From Gaiella sp038230035 (GTDB lineage Bacteria > Actinomycetota > Thermoleophilia > Gaiellales > Gaiellaceae), in assembly GCA_038230035.1 (NCBI GenBank), contig JBBRNX010000001.1:248001-312000 (forward strand): 64,000 nt of DNA, in the 5' to 3' direction. Below, piece after piece: positions 44,343-51,952 of the stretch. Positions within the stretch are counted from its first letter, which is position 1, and every line of letters begins with the position of its first letter. The position numbers and the translations under genes are program-made. Under the pieces are notes generated by a model. That model saw only the letters and a list, made by a program, of their open reading frames with translations, made no database searches and was not told the DNA's origin.

Positions 44343-46292
44343 TTACTGGAGCTGACGCAGCATTGTCCGCTCGAAGCGCTTCTCGTGCCGGATGTCTCCG
44401 CCGAGTTCCTCCGCGACGAGATCCACCGTCACGTGGTACGCCTCGGCGTCCGAACGGACATCGAGGCGCGCCTCCGTTCGCACTGTCGTCTCCGGCCAGG
44501 CGATCCGGTACTCGGCTCGGCCGCGCGCCCAGGCACGCGCCGGATCGTCCGTCGAGACGCCGACCGCGCCGTCGTAGCTCTCGACAATCTGCGCGCCGAA
44601 CTGCCTGCCGTAGCTCCAGCCGTAGCCGGTAGCGGCCCGTGTCTCCCGGCCGATCACGTCGTGCTCGAAGCGCCAGACGAGCGGCGACGCGCCGGCATCG
44701 TCCGCGGCGTGCGCGTCCTTGCCCGCCGACGGCGGCAGCTCCGGCGTTGGCAGGCCGCTCGGACCGTCCAGCACAGGTAGCCGTAACTCGACGGACGCGC
44801 GGTCTACGAGCAGTGTGCCGCCTGCGGGCGGCGGCCAGGTGTTGGGCCAATCCGAGCCGGCGAACGAGAGCCGGACGCGATGACCTGGCTCGAAGATCCA
44901 CGAGGTCGCCTCCAGCTCGACCTCGACCGCCGTCGGAACACCCGGCTCGAGCGCGAGGGGCGCTGCGTGCCCGTTGCGATGCGCGAGGTTGAGGATCCCT
45001 CGTGAAACGAGCGCCGACGTCCCGTCCGGGAAGACGTCGCAGAGCCTGGCCGAGAGGTACGCGACTGGCACCGGCGACGTCACGTTGAGCGCGAGTCGCG
45101 GGTGACCCATCACGTCGAGGTCTGTCTCGAGTGGCGACCAGTCGTATGTGAGCGACAGTGCGTCGTCGGGACGCTGGTCGTCGGGTTGGCCCCAGGGCAG
45201 CTTGCCCGCGCACGAGATCCACGCCGTTCGACCGACGTCGCCGCGCACTGTGATCTCGTCCTTGCCCTCCCCCTCTGGGCGCAGGATCGTCTCGCGGAGT
45301 CGCGCCGGCGGCCAAATCGCCTCGGCCCGCCACTCGCCGCGCATCTCGGCCAGGTCGGGTGCGGGCCGGGTCGAGCGACGCGCGAAGACGACGACCGGCG
45401 GCTCCTCGTCGATTCCAGTCGGCTCGTCGCGGAGCCAGCGGCCGAACCAGCGGATCAGCTCGGGAACGAGGTCGATGTGCGGTCCGGGCAGCGAGGTTGC
45501 CGTCGACATGTGACTCCACGGCCCGATCAGCAACCGCTTCGGGCAGGTCAGTGCCTCGAACGTCCGGAAGGTGTTGTTGCGATATCCGTCGGCCCAGCCG
45601 GCGACGATCATCGTCGCGCAGGCGATGCGGTCGTACCCGGGTCGCAGCGAGCCCTGACGCCAGTACGGCCCGTCGACCTGCTCCTCCAGCCAGCGCAGCA
45701 GCCACGGCTCGGTGCCGTCGAGTCGGCGCAGCCACTCGTCGCGCCAGCCCTCTCCAAACACTGCTGGCACCGGAGGAAGGGCGTTGCACGCGACCATGTA
45801 AAGGACCCAGTCGACGAGATCGACGGCTTTCAGCGCGCCACCCATGTAGTGGACGTCGTCGGTGTAGCGGTCGTCGGAGGAGTAGATCGGCACGATGGCG
45901 TGCAGCGCCGGCGGGCGGAGCGCGGCCACCTGGATCGAGTTGAAGCCCGACCACGACGTCCCGTACATCCCGACCCGGCCGTTCGACCACTCCTGCGCCG
46001 CGAGCCAGGCGATCGTCTCGCAGATGTCACTCTGCTCCGTCGTCGTGTACTCGTCCTCGGCGATTCCCTCCGACGAGCCCGTACCGCGGAGATCCAGCCG
46101 GCAGACCGCGAAGCCGCCCTCCTTGCATAGCCGCTCGTACTCGGAGGAGTACGACGCAGTCAGGTCGTCCATCCGGTAGGGCAGCGCTTCGAGGATCACT
46201 GCGGCCGGCCGTTCTTCGGGAAGCCAGAGCCGGGACGCGAGCCGTGTCCCGTCGCGCGTCGTGATCCATGACCGGCGCTCCTCCACGTGCAC
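44343..46292 (-). CDS. CocE/NonD family hydrolase (X-Pro dipeptidyl-peptidase S15)
   Basis: A 649-residue serine hydrolase. The alpha/beta-hydrolase core has the nucleophile Ser113 in GMYGTSWSGFNS, preceded by CRLDLRGTGSSEG. The C-terminal jelly-roll domain (about 420-560: VTSPVPVAYLSARLCDVFPDG, HRVRLSFAGSDWPN) is typical of X-Pro dipeptidyl-peptidases, cocaine esterase and alpha-amino acid ester hydrolases. An added segment after residue 560 extends beyond the usual end. No signal peptide. The GTG shares a base with the stop of the DsbA-type gene (TAGTG), so it is the second gene of that operon. Confidence 0.87.
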   Translation of the reverse strand: MHVEERRSWITTRDGTRLASRLWLPEERPAAVILEALPYRMDDLTASYSSEYERLCKEGGFAVCRLDLRGTGSSEGIAEDEYTTTEQSDICETIAWLAAQEWSNGRVGMYGTSWSGFNSIQVAALRPPALHAIVPIYSSDDRYTDDVHYMGGALKAVDLVDWVLYMVACNALPPVPAVFGEGWRDEWLRRLDGTEPWLLRWLEEQVDGPYWRQGSLRPGYDRIACATMIVAGWADGYRNNTFRTFEALTCPKRLLIGPWSHMSTATSLPGPHIDLVPELIRWFGRWLRDEPTGIDEEPPVVVFARRSTRPAPDLAEMRGEWRAEAIWPPARLRETILRPEGEGKDEITVRGDVGRTAWISCAGKLPWGQPDDQRPDDALSLTYDWSPLETDLDVMGHPRLALNVTSPVPVAYLSARLCDVFPDGTSALVSRGILNLAHRNGHAAPLALEPGVPTAVEVELEATSWIFEPGHRVRLSFAGSDWPNTWPPPAGGTLLVDRASVELRLPVLDGPSGLPTPELPPSAGKDAHAADDAGASPLVWRFEHDVIGRETRAATGYGWSYGRQFGAQIVESYDGAVGVSTDDPARAWARGRAEYRIAWPETTVRTEARLDVRSDAEAYHVTVDLVAEELGGDIRHEKRFERTMLRQLQ

Positions 46293-46909
46293 TACTCCGC
46301 TGACACGGCCAGCTCGGCTTCGAGCTGCTCGAACGCCCGCTCGAAGACGTGCTCGGGTTGGGCGCCGAGGATGATCAGCCGCCGGTTGAGCAGGAACGCC
46401 GGGATTGCGTTGATCCCGATCGCCTGAGCCTGAGCTGTGTGACGTTCAACCTCGTCGCCGTAGCGATCACCTGTGATTGCGGCGTCGGCATCGTCGAGGT
46501 CAAGCTCTGCAGCGAGGCTCCGCAGCACATCCGGGTCGCCGATGTTCAGAGCCTCTTCCCAATAGGCCAGCATCAAGCGGTCATGGGCCGCGGGGTGTCG
46601 GCCCTGCGCGCGAGCCAGCTCGGTCAGCCGCAGCGCCGCGCGCGTGTTGGGTACGACATCGGGCGGTGGGTTGTAGACGAGACCCGCTCGCGCAAATGTC
46701 GCTCGAAGCTGAACCAGATGGTCTTCGCCGTACCGGCGGTTCAGGTCTGCTCGAGGGATCCCCTCCTGTGGATACTCGGGATGCAGGTCGAACGGGAACC
46801 AGTCGATAGCGGCGCCGAACCGGCGCTCGAGCCTTTCGGCCGTAGGCTGGCCGAGCCGGCAGTACGGTCAGATGTAGTCCGACCAGATCAGAATCTCGTG
46901 CTTGGCCAC
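46292..46909 (-). CDS. DsbA/FrnE-family thiol oxidoreductase, probable selenoprotein (UGA at residue 14)
   Basis: A 205-residue thioredoxin-fold protein of the FrnE/DsbA group if the TGA at 46870-46868 is read through. The N-terminus reads VAKHEILIWSDYI, then UGA, then PYCRLGQP. The UGA stands exactly where the first Cys of the CxxC active site belongs, giving Sec14-P-Y-C17. The frame is open on both sides and the rest is a normal family member: DWFPFDLHPEYPQEG, the N-T-x-x-A-L-R-L helix, HDRLMLAYWEEALNIGD, and IGINAIPAFLLNRRLIILGAQ with the cis-Pro loop. A hairpin 13 nt after the UGA fits a bacterial SECIS. GTG 46909 has TACGCT 10 nt upstream and no Shine-Dalgarno. Alternatives are a single nonsense mutation or a sequencing error. 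It is coupled to the S15 hydrolase gene. Confidence 0.72.
46836..46854 (-). promoter_or_regulatory. Candidate bacterial SECIS hairpin
   Basis: On the minus strand, a 6-bp stem TCGGCC / GGCCGA with a 7-nt loop AGCCTAC begins 13 nt after the in-frame TGA; the loop starts 19 nt after it. A G is the second base of the loop. Spacing, stem length and loop G fit the loose consensus for bacterial SECIS elements, but the G+C-rich background makes chance stems common. Confidence 0.5.
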
Positions 46910-46919
46910 AGGTGGTGCC

Positions 46920-46925
46920 AGCGTA
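46920..46925 (-). promoter_or_regulatory. Candidate -10 for the selenoprotein-hydrolase operon
   Basis: TACGCT (minus strand), the same hexamer as at the P1 peptidase promoter, ends 10 nt before GTG 46909. No Shine-Dalgarno is present. Confidence 0.4.
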
Positions 46926-46929
46926 GTCG

Positions 46930-46950
46930 GGTGCGGCCACCCGCCGCACC
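46930..46950. promoter_or_regulatory. Inverted repeat in a divergent promoter region
   Basis: A perfect 7-bp inverted repeat GGTGCGG / CCGCACC with a 7-nt spacer lies just upstream of the -10 of the DsbA-type gene and about 50 bp before the acyl-CoA dehydrogenase start. It is a candidate operator for the divergent units. Confidence 0.35.
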
Positions 46951-46956
46951 GAGGAG

Positions 46957-46970
46957 CAGGCCGCGGCCTG
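46957..46970. promoter_or_regulatory. Palindrome CAGGCCGCGGCCTG
   Basis: A perfect 14-bp palindrome four bases before TATCCC, a possible -10 for the acyl-CoA dehydrogenase operon. The 12-bp core CAGGCCGCGGCC recurs at 55690-55701, also shortly before TATCC, upstream of the sulfotransferase gene. Confidence 0.4.
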
Positions 46971-47002
46971 TCGTATCCCCACCCTCTAGGATCGGGAGCG
47001 CG

Positions 47003-48127
47003 GTGGACCTCCGACTCACGGCTGAGCAAACGGCCCTCCGCGCGGAGGCCGCCGCGTTCTGCGCGAGCGTTCGCCCGCTGCTCGAGGCCGACCCGGAGTG
47101 GCGTCGCCAGGGGATGCTCTCCGACGGCGACTCTGTCGCCGTCAACCGTGCGCTCGGCGAGGCGGGCTGGCTCGGCATGTCGTGGCCGCACGAGCTCGGT
47201 GGCCGCGGGCTGTCCCGGCTCGACGCGACCCTCGTCGAGGAGGTGTTCGGCTACCACTGGCTGCCGCTCTCGTCGTATCTGCTCTCGTACAAGACGATCG
47301 GCGCCGCGCTCGAACGGTTCGCGTCGGCAGCCCTCGTCGAGCGGTTGCTGCCGCCGATCACGCGCGGCGAGCTCGTCTTCTGCCAGGGCTTCTCGGAGCC
47401 CGGCGCGGGAACCGATCTCGGGTCTCTCACGACGCGCGCAGTGCGCCGTGGCGAGACGTTCGTCGTCGACGGCCACAAGATCTGGACGTCCAGCGCGCAG
47501 CTCGCGGACTGGATCTACCTCGCGGTCCGCACCGATCCGGACCTTGCGAAGCATCGCGGCATCTCCGTTCTCGTCGCGCCGATCGACCTGCCGGGAATCG
47601 AGGTGCGCTCCTTCGCGACCCTCGGTGGCGGCACGCTGTGCGAGGTCTTCCTCGATGGCGTGGAGATCCCGGCCGGAAACCTCGTCGGTGAGCTGAACGG
47701 CGGCTGGGCGGTGCTGATGCACACGCTCGACTTCGAGCGGATCACTGCCGAGAAGCTCGGCGGGGTCGGATGGGTGCTCGACCAGCTCGAGGAGCGGATC
47801 GGGCCGTCCGCCGTTGTGGCTCGTCTGCGCGGCGAGTTGACAGCGGCAAGGCTGCTGTCCTTCCGTGCTGCCGACGTGCTCGACCGCGGTGCGCCTGGGA
47901 GCGCGACCTCGGCGATGGCAAAGCTCTCCGGGGCCCGTCTCGTGCAACGTGCGGCCGATGCAGTCGTCGACCTGCTCGGCCTCGACGGGCTCGGAGAGGG
48001 TGCTGACGCGGCGTTGGAAGGTCGGGCGGCCGCGCTGTACCGCGGGTCGGTCGGCTCGACGATCGCCGGTGGGACGACGGAGGTGCAGCAGCTCGTGATC
48101 GCGCGCCGCGGGTTGGGGTTGCGATGA
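47003..48127 (+). CDS. Acyl-CoA dehydrogenase (large subunit-like)
   Basis: A 374-residue FAD-dependent dehydrogenase. The FAD/substrate strand motif CQGFSEPGAGTDLGSLTTRA, the HKIWTSSAQLADWIYLAVRTD segment and the C-terminal TIAGGTTEVQQLVIARRGLGL are typical. The YEGT-type catalytic Glu is absent at the C-terminus (AGGT), as in many actinobacterial paralogues where the base sits elsewhere. With the shorter paralogue two genes downstream it may form a mixed complex. The GTG at 47003 is supported by GGGAG 4 nt before it. Same-frame upstream sequence is antisense to the DsbA-type gene. It starts a three-gene operon with a CoA-transferase. Confidence 0.9.
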   Translation: MDLRLTAEQTALRAEAAAFCASVRPLLEADPEWRRQGMLSDGDSVAVNRALGEAGWLGMSWPHELGGRGLSRLDATLVEEVFGYHWLPLSSYLLSYKTIGAALERFASAALVERLLPPITRGELVFCQGFSEPGAGTDLGSLTTRAVRRGETFVVDGHKIWTSSAQLADWIYLAVRTDPDLAKHRGISVLVAPIDLPGIEVRSFATLGGGTLCEVFLDGVEIPAGNLVGELNGGWAVLMHTLDFERITAEKLGGVGWVLDQLEERIGPSAVVARLRGELTAARLLSFRAADVLDRGAPGSATSAMAKLSGARLVQRAADAVVDLLGLDGLGEGADAALEGRAAALYRGSVGSTIAGGTTEVQQLVIARRGLGLR

Positions 48128-49320
48128 GCGGGCCGCTTACCGGCGTGCGCGTCGTCGAGTACGCGCAGTACGTTGCCGGGCCGTTCGCCGGCTCGTTGCT
48201 CGCCGAGCTCGGTGCCGAGGTGATCAAGGTCGAGCCGCCCGGCGGGGACGCGTACCGGCGGGTCATGCCGGTTGCACCCGGGGTCGGCCGCTACTTCGTG
48301 CCGCTGAATCGCGGCAAGCGCTCGGTTGTGCTCGATCTCAAGTCGTCTGAGGGAGTCGAGCGGAGTCGTGCAGTCGCCGCGACCGCTGATGTCGTCGTCC
48401 ACAACTTCCGGCCGGATCGTGCTGCCCGGTTCGGCCTCGAATGGAAGGGTTTGAGCTCGCTTTCACCGCGAATCGTCGTCGGTATCGTCACCTCGTTCGG
48501 GCCTGAGGGGCCACTTGCGGGCGCGCCCGCCTATGACCTGGTCGCGCAGGCGCGCTCAGGGCTCCTCACTGCTCACGCTTCGCCCGGTGACACGGTGCCC
48601 GTACGCGCCGGTGGCGTGCCGATGGCCGATCTCGCGGCGGGCTTCCTGCTTGCGACCGGGGTTCTGGCTGCGCTCGTGCAAGCCCGCGAGACAGGTGTGG
48701 GCGCGTGCGTCGAGGTACCGCTGCTCGCGGCGGCGCTCGCAGTGCAGGTGCAGGACATGGTCTGGCTCGAAGGCGAGAACGTGGACGAGGCTCCACGGCC
48801 TGCGTCTCGGGCAGATCTTCGCGTGCGGGCCAAGGAGATCGGCCTCGGGTTGGCGATGAATCCGTACTACTGCTGCTACGAGGCTGGCGATGGCTTCCTC
48901 GCCGTCGCCTGCCTCAACCTGGCGCAGCGGCAGGCGTTCATTTCCCTCTTCGGTCTCAACGATGCGACGATCGAGGCGCCTGACCTGATCCCCGACGACG
49001 CGGGCCTCGTCGAGCGCAAGCGAACCGTCACCAGCGAGATCGCGGCGCGGATCGCGGCAGAGCCGGTCGACAGCTGGCTTGCGCGACTCGCGGACGTCGG
49101 CGTCCCGTGCGGGCCGGTGCTTGCTCGCGAGTCCGTCCACGCTGACCCGCAGGTGCGCGCGAACGGGTTCCTCTCTGAGGTGGATCAACCCGGCCTGGGG
49201 ACAGTGACGATGCTCGGCCGGCTGTTCCGGATCGGTGACGACGAGCGTGCACGGGTCGGCGCTGCGCCCGTGCTCGGTGCCGACACCGACACCGTCCTCG
49301 CAGAGATCGGTGTGGCATGA
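48124..49320 (+). CDS. Family III CoA-transferase (CaiB/BaiF type)
   Basis: A 398-residue enzyme that moves CoA between carboxylic acids through an aspartyl-CoA intermediate. The family start VVEYAQYVAGPFAGSLLAELGAEVIKVEPP is clear, RGKRSVVLDLKS follows, and Asp169 (MADLAAGF) is the catalytic Asp position, matching formyl-CoA transferase numbering. C-terminal LADVGVPCGPV also fits. Located between two acyl-CoA dehydrogenase genes and overlapping both by ATGA, it probably activates the acid whose CoA ester they oxidise. The substrate is unknown. Confidence 0.92.
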   Translation: MSGPLTGVRVVEYAQYVAGPFAGSLLAELGAEVIKVEPPGGDAYRRVMPVAPGVGRYFVPLNRGKRSVVLDLKSSEGVERSRAVAATADVVVHNFRPDRAARFGLEWKGLSSLSPRIVVGIVTSFGPEGPLAGAPAYDLVAQARSGLLTAHASPGDTVPVRAGGVPMADLAAGFLLATGVLAALVQARETGVGACVEVPLLAAALAVQVQDMVWLEGENVDEAPRPASRADLRVRAKEIGLGLAMNPYYCCYEAGDGFLAVACLNLAQRQAFISLFGLNDATIEAPDLIPDDAGLVERKRTVTSEIAARIAAEPVDSWLARLADVGVPCGPVLARESVHADPQVRANGFLSEVDQPGLGTVTMLGRLFRIGDDERARVGAAPVLGADTDTVLAEIGVA

Positions 49321-50222
49321 GGTTCGACGTTTCCCCCGAGCTCGAGCTGTTCGCCGAGTCGATCCGCGGCGTTCTCGCCGGCTGGGAGCCGGTGCCCGAG
49401 ACCGTGCTCGGCGAGTGGGTGGACAGCCGGGATGACGAGCTCGCTGCTCAGCTTGCCGAGCTCGGTTGGGCCGATCTCTGGGCCGATCCCGAGCTGCTCG
49501 GCCCGGCGGTTGCGGGCGCTCTCGAACTCGGACGCGTGGTTGCGCCGCTCCATCTGGTGGACGAAGCGACGCTCGGCGCGCCACTCGCCGTCGGTGGCCG
49601 TGTCCGCCACGGCGATGGTCGGGCGAAGGCCGCTTTCGCCACCGCCGAAGGCGGTCTCGTGCTCGGCGAGGTTACGACGGTCGGTCGCGAGCCGTCGCTC
49701 GACTCGGTCGGCACGCTCCTCGTCGCGCCGTGCTCCGGCGAGGTCGTGGCTGACGCCGCAGAGCGGTGGCGGGCTTGGAACGCGGCAACGGTCGCGTATC
49801 TCGCCGGCCTCGCCGACGGTGCGCTGACGAAGGCAGTCGACTACGTCGGAAGTCGCGAGCAGTTCGGTGCGCCGCTGGCCGCGTTGCCTGCCGTCCAGGC
49901 GAAGCTCGCCGACGCGGCGCTTGCGCGAGACGGGCTCCTGCTCGCCGCGTGGTCGCTAGCCACGCCTGATGCGCGCGCCACGGAGGTCCTCTCGTGGGCC
50001 GGCAGCGCGTGCCGGGAGGTCACCGCGATCGTCCAGCAAGTCCACGGCGGAATCGGCTTCGCCCTGGAGAGCAACCTCCATCGCGCCTTCCGGCGGGCGA
50101 AGACCGTGCAAGTTTGGGCGGATGCCGTCGCTCGCGAAGTCGAGGTGTTGGAGAAAGGCTTTGACGACGACCGCACGCGATCCAGTAGGGCTCGACCACC
50201 GAGGAATGGGCGACGGTCTTGA
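49317..50222 (+). CDS. Acyl-CoA dehydrogenase (small, divergent subunit)
   Basis: A 301-residue protein, shorter than the usual 380 residues and poorly conserved over its first 140. The C-terminal half is clearly of the family: YLAGLADGALTKAVDYVGSREQFGAPLAALPAVQAKLAD, and VQQVHGGIGFALESNLHRAFRRAKTVQ. Many such genes beside a larger paralogue encode the partner chain of heterotetrameric acyl-CoA dehydrogenases, as in steroid side-chain oxidation. That role is inference. The ATGA start is coupled to the CoA-transferase gene. The stop lies at the edge of the PadR promoter. Confidence 0.85.
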   Translation: MRFDVSPELELFAESIRGVLAGWEPVPETVLGEWVDSRDDELAAQLAELGWADLWADPELLGPAVAGALELGRVVAPLHLVDEATLGAPLAVGGRVRHGDGRAKAAFATAEGGLVLGEVTTVGREPSLDSVGTLLVAPCSGEVVADAAERWRAWNAATVAYLAGLADGALTKAVDYVGSREQFGAPLAALPAVQAKLADAALARDGLLLAAWSLATPDARATEVLSWAGSACREVTAIVQQVHGGIGFALESNLHRAFRRAKTVQVWADAVAREVEVLEKGFDDDRTRSSRARPPRNGRRS

Positions 50223-50253
50223 CAGCTGTGCCTGTCGAGGCATAGGCTGTCAA
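50219..50253 (+). promoter_or_regulatory. PadR promoter with overlapping palindromic operator
   Basis: A perfect inverted repeat TTGACAGC - 19 nt - GCTGTCAA. Its left arm contains a consensus -35 (TTGACA, 50219-50224) and its right arm overlaps a -10 candidate TAGGCT (50243-50248, spacer 18). The start codon of the padR-type gene follows 8 nt later, so the mRNA is probably leaderless and the repressor can sit on its own promoter. Confidence 0.6.
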
Positions 50254-50256
50254 TGT

Positions 50257-50577
50257 ATGGAGGGTGATGCCCTTCGTGGGCACTTGGAGCTACTTCTGCT
50301 GGCCGCCCTGGCTCGGACAGATCAGCACGGGTACGCGCTGATCGAGTGGCTGAGAACTCAGAGTGATGGCGCACTCGATCTCGGCGAGGGGAGCGTCTAT
50401 CCGGCTCTGCGCCGGCTGGAAGCGGTCGGTTGCGTCACCAGTTCCTGGCGCACTGGCGGTGGGCGGCGCAAGCGCGTCTATCGCCTCACCAAGAGGGGCC
50501 AGGAGCGGCTGAGCAGTGAGCGCCAGGGTTGGAATGATCTTGTACGTACTGTCGGTCTCGTATTGGAGGCTTCATGA
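50257..50577 (+). CDS. PadR-family transcriptional regulator
   Basis: A 106-residue winged-helix protein. The PadR pattern is complete: MEGDALRGHLELLLLAALARTDQHGYALIEWL, GEGSVYPALRRLEAVGCVTSSW and GRRKRVYRLTKRGQERL. PadR proteins usually repress neighbouring membrane or efflux genes and are released by phenolics, drugs or envelope stress. It overlaps (ATGA) a gene for a HAAS-domain membrane protein, the common pairing for this type. Autoregulation is likely from the palindrome spanning its promoter. Confidence 0.9.
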   Translation: MEGDALRGHLELLLLAALARTDQHGYALIEWLRTQSDGALDLGEGSVYPALRRLEAVGCVTSSWRTGGGRRKRVYRLTKRGQERLSSERQGWNDLVRTVGLVLEAS

Positions 50578-51053
50578 GCGATTCGGAGGCGTATCTTCGA
50601 GAGTTGCGGCGCGCGTTACCCATCTGGTGTCGCCGTCGGCTCGTGGCGGAGGTGCGCGAGCACTTCGCTTCAGCAATTGCCGCAGAGGCGAAGCGGGGTG
50701 TTGGAAGGTTCCAGGCAGAGCGGTTGACGATCGACCGGCTCGGGCCGGCGCAAGCGTTGGCTGACCAGTTGCGCGATGACCTACGTTCTGGTGCGCTCGG
50801 CCGGGTCGGGCGGTTGGCCGTGGCGCTGACGATGACCCGCCTGGTAGCGCTTGCGACGGTGTCGGCGGTCGCGGTTGTCGTCGGCTTCGTCCTAGTCTCG
50901 GCACCGCCCGCGCTTCAGAACGCGGTGGCTTCACCGGGAACAGTCGTCCGGACAAACTCGTACGTTGCCAACCTCGTCGACACCGTCGTCCCCGCGATCC
51001 AATCGGACGTCGAGGCGAGATACAAGCACCACGGTCACCTCCGCATCCCTTGA
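50574..51053 (+). CDS. HAAS/permease-prefix domain membrane protein
   Basis: A 159-residue protein. An N-terminal cytoplasmic helical domain of the HAAS (DUF1700-like) type spans about 1-75 (YLRELRRALP, VAEVREHFASAIAAEAKRG, LGPAQALADQLRDDL). One transmembrane helix follows at about 90-112 (LVALATVSAVAVVVGFVLV), then an extracytoplasmic tail of 45 residues with no recognised domain. Such proteins are usually encoded just after a PadR regulator and are thought to act with it in envelope-stress control. Its stop is 21 bp before the tRNA remnant. Confidence 0.75.
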   Translation: MSDSEAYLRELRRALPIWCRRRLVAEVREHFASAIAAEAKRGVGRFQAERLTIDRLGPAQALADQLRDDLRSGALGRVGRLAVALTMTRLVALATVSAVAVVVGFVLVSAPPALQNAVASPGTVVRTNSYVANLVDTVVPAIQSDVEARYKHHGHLRIP

Positions 51054-51074
51054 GGACGCGAGCGCCCCGGCCGC

Positions 51075-51112
51075 CATGCCCCGACCGGAATTGAACCGGC
51101 GCACGCGGTTTA
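51075..51112 (-). repeat. Degenerate copy of the tRNA-Arg 3' half (candidate att site)
   Basis: 38 bp matching 55584-55622 in the same orientation, with one deletion and two substitutions. It covers the 3' side of the anticodon loop, the variable loop, the T arm and the acceptor 3' strand of the tRNA-Arg. The 5' half is absent and the acceptor has lost a G, so it cannot be a functional tRNA. Confidence 0.75.
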
Positions 51113-51254
51113 AGAGCAAGCATGTCAGTCGATCGATTTCGGCTTGAACATGCGATTTGACTGCCGCCGTCAGGAGTTGCGCGCTACCTCGCGCGCCAGT
51201 TCGCCGAAGAGCCCGTGATCTAGTGGCCGTGCGTGGCGCACTCGACGTTCCGCT

Positions 51255-51947
51255 TCATCGGAGTAGGAGCGGATTGAGTCCGAATGTCGTAACGCCGATG
51301 CCCGCCAGCTGGTTCAAGCGCTTCACGGTCGCTTTGCTCGCGGACGTCTCGAAGCCGATCGTGATGAATGCCTGCGACTGAGAGCTCCACCACGCGCCTC
51401 CGACCCCGCGAACGTTCGGCATGTTGCGCGGTGTCAACATCGCGCCGGTCGCGCCGTCACCGCCGAACTTCTTGCCGACCACGGTCAAGACCCGGACTCG
51501 CGCGCCGCGGAACTCGGGCAGGTTCGGTGCGATGACCGCCGCGAGGCTGACGTTCGTCACGAGTTCGACAAGGTCTGAGAATCCTCCGAGCGTCCACTTG
51601 TCGACGTACGTGCTGGCCTCGTCGGGCACCCAGGTGTCGATCGCGAAAGCAGCACCTCTCCCAGTTGCGGCCGCGCGTCGCACGCCGGCCGGCGACTTGG
51701 GCGCAACGCCGGTCCACGCGACGCCGTTGCAGTACGACCGCGTGACGCCCGAGGTGTTGTCGGCGGAGGACGTGCCGGGAGCCTCGTCCAGGATCGTGAT
51801 GTTCTGCTGACCGAGTACCGACTTGAGCCGGACGAGCGGGATGAGGTCGCAGGCACTCAGATCGGCTCGGCTTGCCGTGACCGGCGTCGCCGTGAACGCG
51901 ACTGCTGCGGTGGTTAGGGCAGCGACGACAGTGACGAGGCTTCGCAT
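51255..51947 (-). CDS. Secreted DUF3558-like protein
   Basis: A 230-residue exported protein: signal peptide MRSLVTVVAALTTAAVAFTATPVTAS without a lipobox, then ACDLIPLVRLKSVLGQ, the C-x-L-(6)-V-x-x-x-LG pattern seen at the start of DUF3558-like actinobacterial lipoproteins. A second Cys near residue 72 (RSYCNGVAW) could pair with the first. The C-terminal VKRLNQLAGIGVTTFGLNPLLL is amphipathic. Function is unknown. It follows a similar smaller gene by 5 bp, so the two form a tandem pair. Confidence 0.65.
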   Translation of the reverse strand: MRSLVTVVAALTTAAVAFTATPVTASRADLSACDLIPLVRLKSVLGQQNITILDEAPGTSSADNTSGVTRSYCNGVAWTGVAPKSPAGVRRAAATGRGAAFAIDTWVPDEASTYVDKWTLGGFSDLVELVTNVSLAAVIAPNLPEFRGARVRVLTVVGKKFGGDGATGAMLTPRNMPNVRGVGGAWWSSQSQAFITIGFETSASKATVKRLNQLAGIGVTTFGLNPLLLR

Positions 51948-51952
51948 CCTCG

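Noticed and set aside
46292..46576. A separate 94-residue thioredoxin-like fragment
   Set aside because: The same frame extends upstream with family sequence to a start at 46909 and is interrupted only by the TGA at the active-site position, so it is treated as one selenoprotein gene.
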